A stretch of DNA of 9,502 nt from Verrucomicrobiota bacterium (GTDB taxonomy: Bacteria; Verrucomicrobiota; Verrucomicrobiia; Limisphaerales; CAZBKV01): NCBI GenBank assembly GCA_021160185.1, contig JAGHDA010000319.1, positions 1 through 9,502 of the forward strand, in the 5' to 3' direction. Made by a program: the position numbers and the translations under genes. Positions 1 to 6,178 of the stretch are shown piece by piece. The notes beneath the pieces are model-generated. The model ran no database searches. It was not told where the DNA came from and saw only the letters and a program-made list of their open reading frames with translations. Position 1 is the first letter of the stretch; the number at the start of each line of letters is the position of its first letter.

Positions 1-22
1 CATCATGGCCGCTGTGGAATAA
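1..22 (+). CDS. possible 3' tail of an upstream gene (very uncertain)
   Basis: One plus-strand frame reads Ile-Met-Ala-Ala-Val-Glu and stops at TAA (20-22), about 40 bases before the next start codon. The spacing suits the last codons of an upstream co-directional gene. The other two plus frames are also open here, so the reading cannot be proved from six codons and no family can be named. The bases 23-61 show no clear promoter or terminator. Confidence 0.2.
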
Positions 23-61
23 CCGCCCCCCGAGTCGAACGCCGGGAAACCCCGCGCCCCC

Positions 62-1357
62 ATGAATCCATCCGCCCATCCCTCCAAGTCGCTGGACGCC
101 AAGCTGGCGGAGATCCGCGCAAATCCCTCAAGCCGCGCCTTTATCCTGGCTGACGCCAAAGACGGCGACATGGCCTATGGCGTCCGCGCTCCGGGACCTC
201 GCTACTACCTCTCTCAAAAAGGCGCGCGGCCCGCCCAGTTCTCCCCGGAAGTCTGGACGCGAGAAGAATTCGGCTACCGCAACCTGCCCGAATTCCTCGA
301 CGTCATCCGGGAGGTTGTCCGCCACGCCGTGGTGGACATCATGCTCATGTCGGCCTCCGTCAATGAACAGCTCGCCATCAAGGAAGGGCTCTTCCGAACC
401 AGCCCGGTGACGCCGGCAGCCCGCGCCAACGACACTACGGACATCTGGGCCGTGCGGCATGGAGGCTATCTGAAACAGCCCTCCCGCCCTTTCCGGACCG
501 CCACCATCGACCATATCCAGTGCGGCCAATCCGAATGCTCTCGGGAAGAAGGAGAGTTCCCCGGCGCGAACCTCGGGCTGTACTCGATCACCTTCACCAA
601 CGACGTCCAACAAGATTTGCTCGCCCTCCAGGCGTTCAAGGAATTTCGCCTGGAAGCCGAACGCAAAGGATTCCGCTACTTCCTGGAGGTCTTCGACCCG
701 AACGTCGACTCCGGCGTGCCTCCGGAAAAGCTGGGCGAGTTCATCAACGACCACATCGTGCGCAGCCTGGCGGGAGTCACCGAGGCGGGCAGGCCCCTGT
801 TCCTCAAAATCGTCTACCACGGCCCGCGCTTGATGGAGGAGCTGGCCCAGTACGATCCGAGTCTGGTCGTGGGCATTCTGGGCGGGGGCGCAGGCACCAC
901 TTACGACGCGTTCAAACTCATCCACGACGCCCAGAAATACGGGGCGCGCGTGGCCCTGTTCGGAAGAAAGATCAACCACGCCGAACACCAGCTCGCCTTC
1001 ATCGAGATGCTCCGCCTCATCACCGAAGGCCGCATCGGCCCGGAAGAAGCCGTCCGCGCCTACCACGACGTGCTGGAGAAGCTGGGTCTCCAGCCGCGGC
1101 GCTCGCTGGAAAAAGACCTCCAACTCACTGATCCTGCCATGCGGTATGATGAAGGGCGCTCGCGCCAGACCGTGGAGATCCGAAACAACCCCCTCGCCGC
1201 CGCTGCGCAACCGGTTTCCCGAGAAAGCCGGCCGTCGGAACCGACGGCCAACGACGCGTGGCCCATCAAGCCGGACGGCTCCCCCGACTTTGCCCGAATG
1301 ACCTCCGAACAACGGCTCGCCTACCATCTGGACCGCCTTCGCCGAGAATTTGATTGA
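62..1357 (+). CDS. class I aldolase-like TIM-barrel protein (DhnA/DeoC/LacD-like), role unknown
   Basis: Predicted 431-residue soluble protein. The central part looks like a class I (Schiff-base) aldolase barrel: a strand ending LEVFDP (about 209-213), then FLKIVYHGP with Lys249 at the place expected for the Schiff-base lysine. This is followed by GILGGGAGTT (271-280) and ALFGRKI (298-304), which resemble the two glycine-rich phosphate-binding loops of DhnA/LacD/tagatose-bisphosphate aldolases. The N-terminal third (ILADAKDGDMAYG, DIMLMSAS, RANDTTDIW) is highly patterned and probably conserved, but I cannot tie it to a named enzyme. The last 60 residues are Pro/Ala/Arg-rich and probably disordered, ending in a short helix. 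No Shine-Dalgarno is visible before ATG 62; the start is chosen because the following SLDAKLAEIRA helix fits the fold. A DRE-TIM aldolase follows downstream. The substrate is unknown; the fold assignment is by motif only. Confidence 0.72.
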   Translation: MNPSAHPSKSLDAKLAEIRANPSSRAFILADAKDGDMAYGVRAPGPRYYLSQKGARPAQFSPEVWTREEFGYRNLPEFLDVIREVVRHAVVDIMLMSASVNEQLAIKEGLFRTSPVTPAARANDTTDIWAVRHGGYLKQPSRPFRTATIDHIQCGQSECSREEGEFPGANLGLYSITFTNDVQQDLLALQAFKEFRLEAERKGFRYFLEVFDPNVDSGVPPEKLGEFINDHIVRSLAGVTEAGRPLFLKIVYHGPRLMEELAQYDPSLVVGILGGGAGTTYDAFKLIHDAQKYGARVALFGRKINHAEHQLAFIEMLRLITEGRIGPEEAVRAYHDVLEKLGLQPRRSLEKDLQLTDPAMRYDEGRSRQTVEIRNNPLAAAAQPVSRESRPSEPTANDAWPIKPDGSPDFARMTSEQRLAYHLDRLRREFD

Positions 1358-1394
1358 ACCCCGCCGAAGGGCCTTCGCTTCGCCTCCATCCGCG

Positions 1395-1424
1395 CGGCGG
1401 TTGAATTGCGTTGTGCAACCGCCG
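1395..1424 (+). promoter_or_regulatory. 9-bp perfect hairpin in the gap between the two aldolase genes
   Basis: CGGCGGTTG (1395-1403) and CAACCGCCG (1416-1424) are exact inverted repeats around a 12-base loop. The hairpin lies 37 bases after the first aldolase stop and 30 bases before ATG 1455. No T-run follows on either strand, so it is not a standard intrinsic terminator. It may stabilise the upstream mRNA end or affect translation of the next gene; that role is inferred. Confidence 0.5.
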
Positions 1425-1454
1425 GGACGACTGCACAATATGCCTCAAAGACTT

Positions 1455-2459
1455 ATGGCGGAAAAGAAAAGCAGCGCGACAAAGAGTAAAGAGTCCCCGT
1501 TCAGTCGGTGGATCTCCTATCGTCCCGAAATCCGCGTGCTGGATTGCACCGTGCGCGACGGCGGGCTCATGAACAACCACCGCTTCACCGACGACTTTGT
1601 GCGGGCGGTCTACCAAACCTGCATCGAAGCGGGAGTGGATTACATGGAACTCGGCTACAAGGCGTCGCGTCGGATGTTCGCGGTTAACGAATTCGGCGAC
1701 TGGAAGTTCTGCCCTGAAGAAAGCATCCGACGCATCGTGGGCGAAAATCCTTCCCCCTTAAAGCTCTCCGTGATGGCCGACGCCGAGCGCTGCGACTACA
1801 AGGAGGACATTCTCCCGAAAAAGGACAGCGTAGTGGACATGGTTCGCGTGGCCACCTATGTCCACCAGATCCCCACTGCGCTGGACATGCTCAAGGATGC
1901 CAAGGACAAAGGCTACGAAACGACGGTCAACCTGATGGCCATCTCGATCGTGCCCGATCGCGAGCTGAACGAGGCGCTCGAGATGCTCGCGGAATCCGAG
2001 GCCGACGTGATCTATCTGGTGGACAGCTTCGGCGCGTTGTACAGCGAGCAAATCCGTTTTCTGGTTAAAAAGTACCTCAACTACGCCAAACGAAACGGCA
2101 AGGAAGTCGGCATCCACGCCCACAACAATCTCCAACTGGCTTTCGCCAACACCGTGGAGGCCATCATCTTGGGCGTCAACCGCCTCGACTCGACCATGGC
2201 CGGACTGGGCCGGGGAGCGGGCAACTGCCCCACGGAGCTGCTCCTGGGCTTCTTGCACAACCCCAAATACGACGTGCGCCCCGTGCTCCGATGCGTGGAG
2301 CAATGTCTGAATCCCTTGCGAAAGGAAATCCATTGGGGGTTTGATTTGTCCTACATGATCACCGGCCTGTTCAATCAACACCCTCGGGCGGCGATCGAGT
2401 ACAGCGCCAGAAAGCCCCGCGAAGACATCGTCAAGTTCTACGACGCGGTCACCGAGTAG
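1455..2459 (+). CDS. DRE-TIM metallolyase / HMGL-like aldolase (4-hydroxy-2-oxovalerate aldolase-like)
   Basis: A 334-residue protein of the HMGL-like (PF00682) TIM-barrel family. Family members cleave or form C-C bonds next to a carboxylate using a divalent metal. The signature LDCTVRDGG (29-37) supplies the metal-binding Asp30 and the catalytic Arg34-Asp35 pair. HAHNN (221-225) supplies His221 and His223, and LVDSFGALY (188-196) and GLGRGAGNCPTE (250-261) match the 4-hydroxy-2-oxovalerate-aldolase-like branch. The tail after about 265 is short, and no aldehyde dehydrogenase partner lies nearby, so it is unlikely to be the classical meta-cleavage enzyme. Such stand-alone proteins occur in sugar and surface-polysaccharide loci, and the substrate is unknown. 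ATG 1455 (MAEKK) is preferred over ATG 1440 and over TTG 1350, which would overlap the previous gene and add a non-conserved-looking Arg/Pro-rich leader. None has a good Shine-Dalgarno. ydcF follows after 53 bases, probably in the same transcript. Confidence 0.85.
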   Translation: MAEKKSSATKSKESPFSRWISYRPEIRVLDCTVRDGGLMNNHRFTDDFVRAVYQTCIEAGVDYMELGYKASRRMFAVNEFGDWKFCPEESIRRIVGENPSPLKLSVMADAERCDYKEDILPKKDSVVDMVRVATYVHQIPTALDMLKDAKDKGYETTVNLMAISIVPDRELNEALEMLAESEADVIYLVDSFGALYSEQIRFLVKKYLNYAKRNGKEVGIHAHNNLQLAFANTVEAIILGVNRLDSTMAGLGRGAGNCPTELLLGFLHNPKYDVRPVLRCVEQCLNPLRKEIHWGFDLSYMITGLFNQHPRAAIEYSARKPREDIVKFYDAVTE

Positions 2460-2512
2460 GCGGGCCGGCAAGGCAATCTTCCTGAAGTCCGAATCCACTC
2501 CTGAAAGCAGGC

Positions 2513-3313
2513 ATGACCTATGCCCTCAAGAAATGGCTCATGGGGTTGCTTTCCCCTTTGGGGCTGGTCTGGGCGGTCCTTGTCGCGCTGGCCCTGAGCG
2601 AATTGCTGCGGAGGCGCTGGCGGCCGGGCATCTTGGCCGGCCTATGCGCAGGAGGGCTTTATTTGTTCGGAAGCACTCCGTTTCCCGCTCGCCTCCTGGC
2701 CGACCTGGAAAGCCCCTGGCTCCACGGCCCCCTGGAAGAAGTCGCTCAGGCCGACGCGATAGTCATGCTCGGAGGCATGCTTCGTCATTCGCCCGCGGAC
2801 GCGTTTTCCGCGGACTTTTACGACGCCGTAGACCGATTCATTACCGCCGCGGAATTGGCGCGCCTGGGCAAAGCCCCCGTTCTGATCCTCGGCGGCGGCC
2901 ATCCGGGAGGCGCGCCTGACGATGTGAGGGAATCGGAATACCTGAAGCGCTGGTTCGAAAGTTGGCTTCCGAAGAAAGCGGAGATCCTCCAGTTGGGCAA
3001 GTGCATGGACACTCATGATGAGTCCGTCCAAGTCGCCCGCATCGCCAAGGAGCGGGGATGGAAGTCCGTCATCCTGGTCACCTCGGCCGCTCATATGCGC
3101 CGGGCCGCCGGTCTTTTCCGAAAAGCGGGGCTGGATCCGATCTGCGTAGCTTGCGACTTCGAAGGGACAGCAAGCCTTCTTGACTGGGAGAACAACCCGC
3201 GTCGCATCTTCAATCCCTTCCCCGGCGCAGGCGGATTCAAGCTGATGGGCGTCTATCTGCACGAGGAAGTGGGCTGGTGGTACTATCGGCTGCGCGGATG
3301 GATTGAGCCATAG
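2513..3313 (+). CDS. YdcF/ElyC-family (DUF218) membrane-anchored protein
   Basis: A 266-residue DUF218 protein. Residues about 9-29 and 37-53 are hydrophobic and give two N-terminal membrane helices, separated by a short Arg-rich turn. The DUF218 domain starts near residue 80: DAIVMLGG (81-88), PVLILGGG (122-129), MDTHDES (165-171, the conserved Thr/Glu site), VTSAAHMRRA (189-198) and the C-terminal HEEVGWWYYRLRG (250-262), all typical of the ElyC/SanA/YdcF group. E. coli ElyC affects peptidoglycan synthesis and undecaprenyl phosphate use; the biochemical activity of the family is still poorly defined, so a role in cell-envelope metabolism is inferred from homology. ATG 2513 has a purine-rich AAAGCAGG just upstream, partly folded in a small CCTG/CAGG stem. 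It is probably co-transcribed with the DRE-TIM aldolase gene. It converges on rpsI, 95 bases away. Confidence 0.87.
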   Translation: MTYALKKWLMGLLSPLGLVWAVLVALALSELLRRRWRPGILAGLCAGGLYLFGSTPFPARLLADLESPWLHGPLEEVAQADAIVMLGGMLRHSPADAFSADFYDAVDRFITAAELARLGKAPVLILGGGHPGGAPDDVRESEYLKRWFESWLPKKAEILQLGKCMDTHDESVQVARIAKERGWKSVILVTSAAHMRRAAGLFRKAGLDPICVACDFEGTASLLDWENNPRRIFNPFPGAGGFKLMGVYLHEEVGWWYYRLRGWIEP

Positions 3314-3350
3314 CGCTTCTGCCCCGGCGGCGGGCGGCCTGGGGAAAGCC

Positions 3351-3380
3351 AAACAAAAACCCCGCTCCAAGAGCGGGGGG
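3351..3380 (-). terminator. intrinsic terminator of the rpsP-rpsI operon
   Basis: Read on the minus strand, an 8-bp GC-rich stem (plus-strand arms CCCCGCTC 3360-3367 and GAGCGGGG 3371-3378, 3-base loop) is followed directly by TTTTTGTTT. This is a textbook Rho-independent terminator 30 bases after the rpsI stop codon. On the plus strand no T-run follows, so it does not serve ydcF. Confidence 0.93.
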
Positions 3381-3408
3381 CGCAAAAGTCGGCAAATCGG
3401 ATCGCGGA

Positions 3409-3825
3409 TTATCGCTTGCTGTACTGGAACCGCTTGCGGGCTCCGGGTTGCCCCGGTTTCTTCCGTTCCTTCTCCCGAGGGTCGCGCGTGAGCAGGCCGC
3501 GCTCTTTGAGAGCGGGACGCAGCGAGGGGTCGTATTGGAGCAAGGCCCGCGCAATGCCGTGACGCACTGCATCGGCTTGGCCCGAAAGGCCGCCCCCAGC
3601 CACATTGACGCGGATATCGAACTTCCCTTCGAGGTTCGCGGCCACCAAGGGTTGCAGCGCCGTGACGCGATAAGTTTCCACCGGAAAATAGGTCTCGAAG
3701 TCGCGCCCGTTCACTCGAATCCGCCCCGCGCCCGGCTTCATCCGCACGCGCGCCACGGCGCTCTTGCGTCTGCCGACGCTGACAAATTCCTTCGCTTCCG
3801 TTTCCAGAACTTTTGCCTCTTCCAT
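3409..3825 (-). CDS. rpsI: 30S ribosomal protein S9 (uS9)
   Basis: A 138-residue uS9. The conserved core starts at VGRRKSAVARV (17-27), followed by GAGRIRVNGRDFETYF, NVAGGGLSGQADAVRHGIARALL and LTRDPREKERKKPG. It ends with the Arg/Lys tail KRFQYSKR, whose C-terminal residues reach into the P-site and touch the tRNA in known ribosomes. Length is slightly above the usual 130 because of about 12 acidic residues at the N-terminus. rpsI lies 6 bases after rplM, the near-universal pairing of these two genes. No Shine-Dalgarno precedes ATG 3825, so translation is probably coupled to rplM. The transcript ends at the strong terminator immediately downstream. Confidence 0.98.
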   Translation of the reverse strand: MEEAKVLETEAKEFVSVGRRKSAVARVRMKPGAGRIRVNGRDFETYFPVETYRVTALQPLVAANLEGKFDIRVNVAGGGLSGQADAVRHGIARALLQYDPSLRPALKERGLLTRDPREKERKKPGQPGARKRFQYSKR

Positions 3826-3831
3826 GGATCG

Positions 3832-4266
3832 TTACGCGTCGATGTTCAAAGGAATGGGGCTCTGCGCCTGGTGCGGATGCGCGCCGCCCCGGTACACCTT
3901 GAGTTTCTTGATCATCCGGGCCGCCAAGCGGTTCCGGGGAAGCATGCCCTTCACCGCGTGGAGGATGAGGCGCTCCGGATGGGAAGCGCGCACCTCGGCC
4001 GCCGTGCGCCGGCGTTCGCCCCCGCGCCATCCCGAATAGGTCATGTAGGTCTTTTGCGTTTCCTTCTTTCCAGTGAGCCGCACCTTCTCGGCGTTGATCA
4101 CCACAACAAAGTCGCCGGCGTCCAAATGCGGCGTGAAAGAAGGCTTATGCTTGCCTCGCAGGACGTTGGCGATCTCCGCGGCCAACCGCCCGAGGACTTT
4201 GCCCTCGGCGTCCACCAGATGCCACGTCCGCGCGTTCGGATCAACTTTCGGCAAAAACGTTTTCAT
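3832..4266 (-). CDS. rplM: 50S ribosomal protein L13 (uL13)
   Basis: A 144-residue uL13, close to the usual 142. It begins MKTF as in most bacteria and shows the family landmarks in order: WHLVDAEGKVLGRLAAEIANVLRGKHKPSFTPHLDAGDFVVVINAEKV in pieces over residues 15-62, the TGKK turn, Y-Y/T-S-G-W-R-G-G (about 74-83), AVKGMLPRNRLAARMIKKLKVY (about 104-125) and the His-rich AHPHQAQ near the end. L13 is an early-assembly 23S rRNA-binding protein. Its start follows rplS by 89 bases, a gap that contains a promoter candidate and alternative hairpins. TTGGAGA abuts the ATG, too close for an ideal Shine-Dalgarno. Confidence 0.98.
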   Translation of the reverse strand: MKTFLPKVDPNARTWHLVDAEGKVLGRLAAEIANVLRGKHKPSFTPHLDAGDFVVVINAEKVRLTGKKETQKTYMTYSGWRGGERRRTAAEVRASHPERLILHAVKGMLPRNRLAARMIKKLKVYRGGAHPHQAQSPIPLNIDA

Positions 4267-4287
4267 TCTCCAATCACAAAGCTGCGG

Positions 4288-4315
4288 AAACTATCAGCGC
4301 CTCCGGTCAAGTCAA
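4288..4315 (-). promoter_or_regulatory. candidate sigma70 promoter for rplM-rpsI
   Basis: On the minus strand TTGACT (4315-4310, 5 of 6 consensus) is followed after 16 bases by TAGTTT (4293-4288, 3 of 6). Transcription would start near 4281, leaving only about 15 leader bases. rplM-rpsI is an independent operon in many bacteria, so an internal promoter here is plausible; the weak -10 keeps confidence moderate. Confidence 0.45.
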
Positions 4316-4329
4316 CTTCCAAACAGCTC

Positions 4330-4353
4330 CCTTCCTCGACGGAAGGTCTTCCG
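4330..4353 (-). promoter_or_regulatory. two mutually exclusive hairpins in the rplS-rplM gap
   Basis: The segment GGAAGG (4341-4346) can pair with CCTTCC (4330-4335, 5-base loop). Alternatively the overlapping CGGAAG (4340-4345) can pair with CTTCCG (4348-4353, 2-base gap). The two folds exclude one another. No T-run follows, so this is not a classical terminator; it could attenuate or process the transcript between rplS and rplM. Confidence 0.35.
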
Positions 4354-4355
4354 AA

Positions 4356-4748
4356 TCAGCCGCCCCGCTGCCCCTTCTGCACATGCCCCACTCCGCGACG
4401 GCCCTTCTCTTTCACCGCCAAGGCGCGTTTGCCGATGCGGCCGCGCAAGTAGGTCAGCTTAGCGCGCCGAACGCTGCCGCGCCGCTCCACTTCGATCTTC
4501 TCGATCTTCGGCGAGTGAAGAGGAAACACCCTCTCGATTCCTTCGCCGTAGCTGATGCGGCGGACCGTAAAAGTCTCATTGATTCCCCGTCCCCGTCGGC
4601 CGATCACCACCCCGGCGAAAACCTGGATCCGCTCTTTGTCGCCCTCCACCACGCGCGTGTGCACCCGGACGGTGTCGCCGACGCTGAACTCGCCCGGATC
4701 CTTTTTCAGATACGGAGCTTCCAGTTTGTCCTGCAATTCCTGGTTCAT
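4356..4748 (-). CDS. rplS: 50S ribosomal protein L19 (bL19)
   Basis: A 130-residue bL19 (usual length about 115). The core is intact: FSVGDTVRVHTRVVEG (21-36), RIQVFAGVVIGRRGRG (40-55), ETFTVRRISYGEGIERVFPLHSPKIEKIEV (58-87) and RRGSVRRAKLTYLRGRIGKRA (88-109). The extra length is a basic, Gly-rich tail (GRRGVGHVQKGQRGG) beyond the normal C-terminus. L19 sits at the 30S-50S interface. The gene lies 7 bases after trmD, the standard trmD-rplS order. The only nearby purine-rich Shine-Dalgarno-like motif, GGAGGGA, lies inside the trmD end some 13 bases upstream of the start. Confidence 0.97.
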   Translation of the reverse strand: MNQELQDKLEAPYLKKDPGEFSVGDTVRVHTRVVEGDKERIQVFAGVVIGRRGRGINETFTVRRISYGEGIERVFPLHSPKIEKIEVERRGSVRRAKLTYLRGRIGKRALAVKEKGRRGVGHVQKGQRGG

Positions 4749-4755
4749 TGCGCTC

Positions 4756-5472
4756 TCAATCCCTCCGCTTTTTCGAAATTTCCTCCGTCGCTTCTTCGGC
4801 GGCTCTCTCCAACAGATCCGGCCTTCTTTCCCGTGTCCGTTTCAGCGCCTGCTCGGCGCGCCATTCAGCCACCGCCCCATGGTCGCCGGAGAGCAGAATC
4901 TCGGGCGCTTTCATTCCCCGAAACTCGGCCGGGCGGGTGTACTGCGGGTATTCAAGCAACCCGCGGCTGAACGACTCCTCCGCCGCGCTCTCCTCATGGC
5001 CAAGAACCCCAGGGAGCAGACGCGCGACCGCGTCGATAACCACCATCGCCGGGAGCGCCCCGTTGGTCAACACATAATCGCCGATCGAAATCTCGTCGTC
5101 CACAAGAAACTCCCGCACCCGCTCATCCACCCCTTCATAACTGCCGCAGATGAGGATCAGGTGGGATTTGCCCGCCAATTCCCGGGCCGTTTCTTGTCGA
5201 AACGTTCTCCCCGCCGGCCCCAGCAGGATCACCCAAGAATCCTCCCTCCGCAAAGATTCGACCGCCTCGAAGATCGGCTCCGGCTTCAAAAGCATGCCCG
5301 GTCCCCCGCCGAAGGGTCGGTCGTCCACCGTTCGATGCCGGTCGTGGGCGTAGTCTCTCAGATTATGGATCTGCAATTGGAGCCGCCCGCTCTCCCGCGC
5401 CCGGCGAAGGATGCTTTCGTCCAGCGGGCCAGCGAACATTCCCGGAAACAATGTGATCACATCGATCAACAT
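4756..5472 (-). CDS. trmD: tRNA (guanine-37-N1)-methyltransferase
   Basis: A 238-residue SPOUT-class enzyme that makes m1G37 in tRNAs, preventing +1 frameshifts; usual length is about 240. Motifs in order: IDVITLFPGMF (3-13), RPFGGGPGMLLKPEPIF (52-68), ILLGPAGRTF (82-91), CGSYEGVDERV (109-119), then the knot loop ISIGDYVLTNGALPAMVVIDAVARLLPGVLG (128-158), YPQYTRPAEFRGMKAPEILLSGDH (175-198). Arg151 matches the catalytic Arg154 of the E. coli/H. influenzae enzyme. The general-base Asp169 appears to be Glu166 (EESF instead of EDSF), a conservative change. The start ATG 5472 gives the normal N-terminus but has no Shine-Dalgarno. The gene follows khpA after 46 bases; rimM, usually just upstream, is missing. 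rplS follows after 7 bases. Confidence 0.97.
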   Translation of the reverse strand: MLIDVITLFPGMFAGPLDESILRRARESGRLQLQIHNLRDYAHDRHRTVDDRPFGGGPGMLLKPEPIFEAVESLRREDSWVILLGPAGRTFRQETARELAGKSHLILICGSYEGVDERVREFLVDDEISIGDYVLTNGALPAMVVIDAVARLLPGVLGHEESAAEESFSRGLLEYPQYTRPAEFRGMKAPEILLSGDHGAVAEWRAEQALKRTRERRPDLLERAAEEATEEISKKRRD

Positions 5473-5488
5473 ATGTATCCGGTCCGCC

Positions 5489-5504
5489 CCGCGCGGCCGC
5501 GCGG
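5489..5504. repeat. perfect 16-bp GC palindrome in the khpA-trmD gap
   Basis: CCGCGCGGCCGCGCGG is its own reverse complement and lies in the only sizeable gap (5473-5518) of the first four operon genes, where rimM would normally be. In RNA it could form a 6-bp GC stem with a 4-base loop just before trmD. No T-run follows. It may be a processing or stability element, or a remnant of a deletion junction. Confidence 0.5.
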
Positions 5505-5518
5505 AGGATCAAAACACC

Positions 5519-5806
5519 TTACTGAGAGCCGCCCTCTTGCGGCGTGTCAGGAGGGGCTTGCCCCTCAGCTGGTTTCTCCTCGAGGATGTCCACAGTGGCG
5601 CGAACGCCTTTTCGAGCGCATCCCACCTGCAGGAGCGCCCGCAGCGCGTGGATCGTGGCTCCTTTTTTTCCGATCACCCGGCCGACATCCTCGGGGGCAA
5701 CCGACAGTTGGTAGAGAATTTGGCCCCCTCGGTCAACGGGAACCACTTTCACCTCCTCCGGCCGGCTCACCAGCCCCTTCACGACGTATTCCAACCACTC
5801 CTGCAT
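5519..5806 (-). CDS. khpA: KhpA-type single KH-domain RNA-binding protein (YlqC family)
   Basis: A 95-residue protein with one type II KH fold. LEYVVKGLVSRPEEVKV (5-21) and the GRVIGKKGATIHALRALLQ segment (42-60) carry the RNA-binding GxxG loop as GKKG (46-49). KhpA homologues in Gram-positive bacteria pair with KhpB (Jag/EloR) and bind many transcripts, affecting cell elongation and sRNA regulation; a similar role is inferred here. The normal family length is about 75-80; the extra 15-20 residues are a Pro/Glu/Gln-rich tail, probably disordered. The gene starts 9 bases after rpsP, the usual rpsP-khpA order. No Shine-Dalgarno is visible (only CCCAAACCC before ATG 5806), so coupling to rpsP is likely. 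Confidence 0.93.
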   Translation of the reverse strand: MQEWLEYVVKGLVSRPEEVKVVPVDRGGQILYQLSVAPEDVGRVIGKKGATIHALRALLQVGCARKGVRATVDILEEKPAEGQAPPDTPQEGGSQ

Positions 5807-5815
5807 GGGTTTGGG

Positions 5816-6082
5816 TTATTGGGCGGCAGCCTGAACGGCCTGCGCCTGTTTCCGTGCTTTCTTGATGAAGCTGGCCACCGTTTCGCTGGGCTGAGCGCCT
5901 CGGCTCAGCCAGTAATCGACCCGGTCCAGCTTCAGATGGAAATTGTCCTCTTTCCGCAGCGGCAGATAGTAGCCGATCTCTTCGATTGCGCGGCCGTCCC
6001 GCCGAGAACGGCTGTCCGCCACCACGATCCGATAAGCGGGGGTGTCTTTGGCCCCGACCCGTTTTAGGCGAATTCGAACCAT
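5816..6082 (-). CDS. rpsP: 30S ribosomal protein S16 (bS16)
   Basis: An 88-residue bS16 (usual length 80-90). It shows MVRIRLKRVGAKDTPAYRIVVADSRSRRDGRAIEEIGYYLP in the first 41 residues, including the hallmark R-R-DGR-IE-IGYY core, then LKLDRVDYWLSRGAQPSETVASFIKKA. The tail is Gln/Ala-rich. S16 is needed for early assembly of the 30S body. It is the first gene of the operon. AAAGAAG lies just before ATG 6082 and is a weak Shine-Dalgarno. A leader of about 90 purine-rich bases separates it from the predicted start of transcription. Confidence 0.98.
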   Translation of the reverse strand: MVRIRLKRVGAKDTPAYRIVVADSRSRRDGRAIEEIGYYLPLRKEDNFHLKLDRVDYWLSRGAQPSETVASFIKKARKQAQAVQAAAQ

Positions 6083-6172
6083 ATCTTCTTTGCTTCCGTA
6101 TGCCCGCGCCGGTTCTTCCAGCTTCGCGCTCTTCTGCTCTTCTTCCTCAGCTCTGTCCTCTCTTAGAACGAG
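6083..6172 (-). promoter_or_regulatory. purine-rich 5' leader of the rpsP operon
   Basis: Between the predicted transcription start and the rpsP ATG the minus-strand RNA has about 50 nearly pure purine bases (6113-6163: repeats of GAAGA, GAGGA, AGAAGAG). No stable hairpin or known r-protein leader motif was recognised. The low-structure leader may aid ribosome loading where Shine-Dalgarno signals are weak; that is inference. Confidence 0.35.
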
Positions 6173-6178
6173 TGGATG

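Noticed and set aside
128..1438. 436-residue open frame on the minus strand
   Set aside because: It lies opposite the aldolase-like gene, whose protein has clear fold motifs. The minus frame gives Arg/Gly/Val-rich sequence with no recognisable domain and is a high-GC shadow.
1350..1454. TTG 1350 as the start of the DRE-TIM aldolase
   Set aside because: It would overlap the upstream gene by 8 bases and add 35 Arg/Pro-rich residues before the family's normal N-terminus, across the hairpin.
2642..4030. 462-residue open frame on the minus strand
   Set aside because: It runs across the ydcF end, the terminator, rpsI and part of rplM in another frame. Its composition is Arg/Pro/Gly-rich and it has no start signal.
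4555..5865. 436-residue open frame on the plus strand
   Set aside because: It is antisense to rplS, trmD and khpA, which are certain genes, and has low-complexity Arg/Pro/Ser content.
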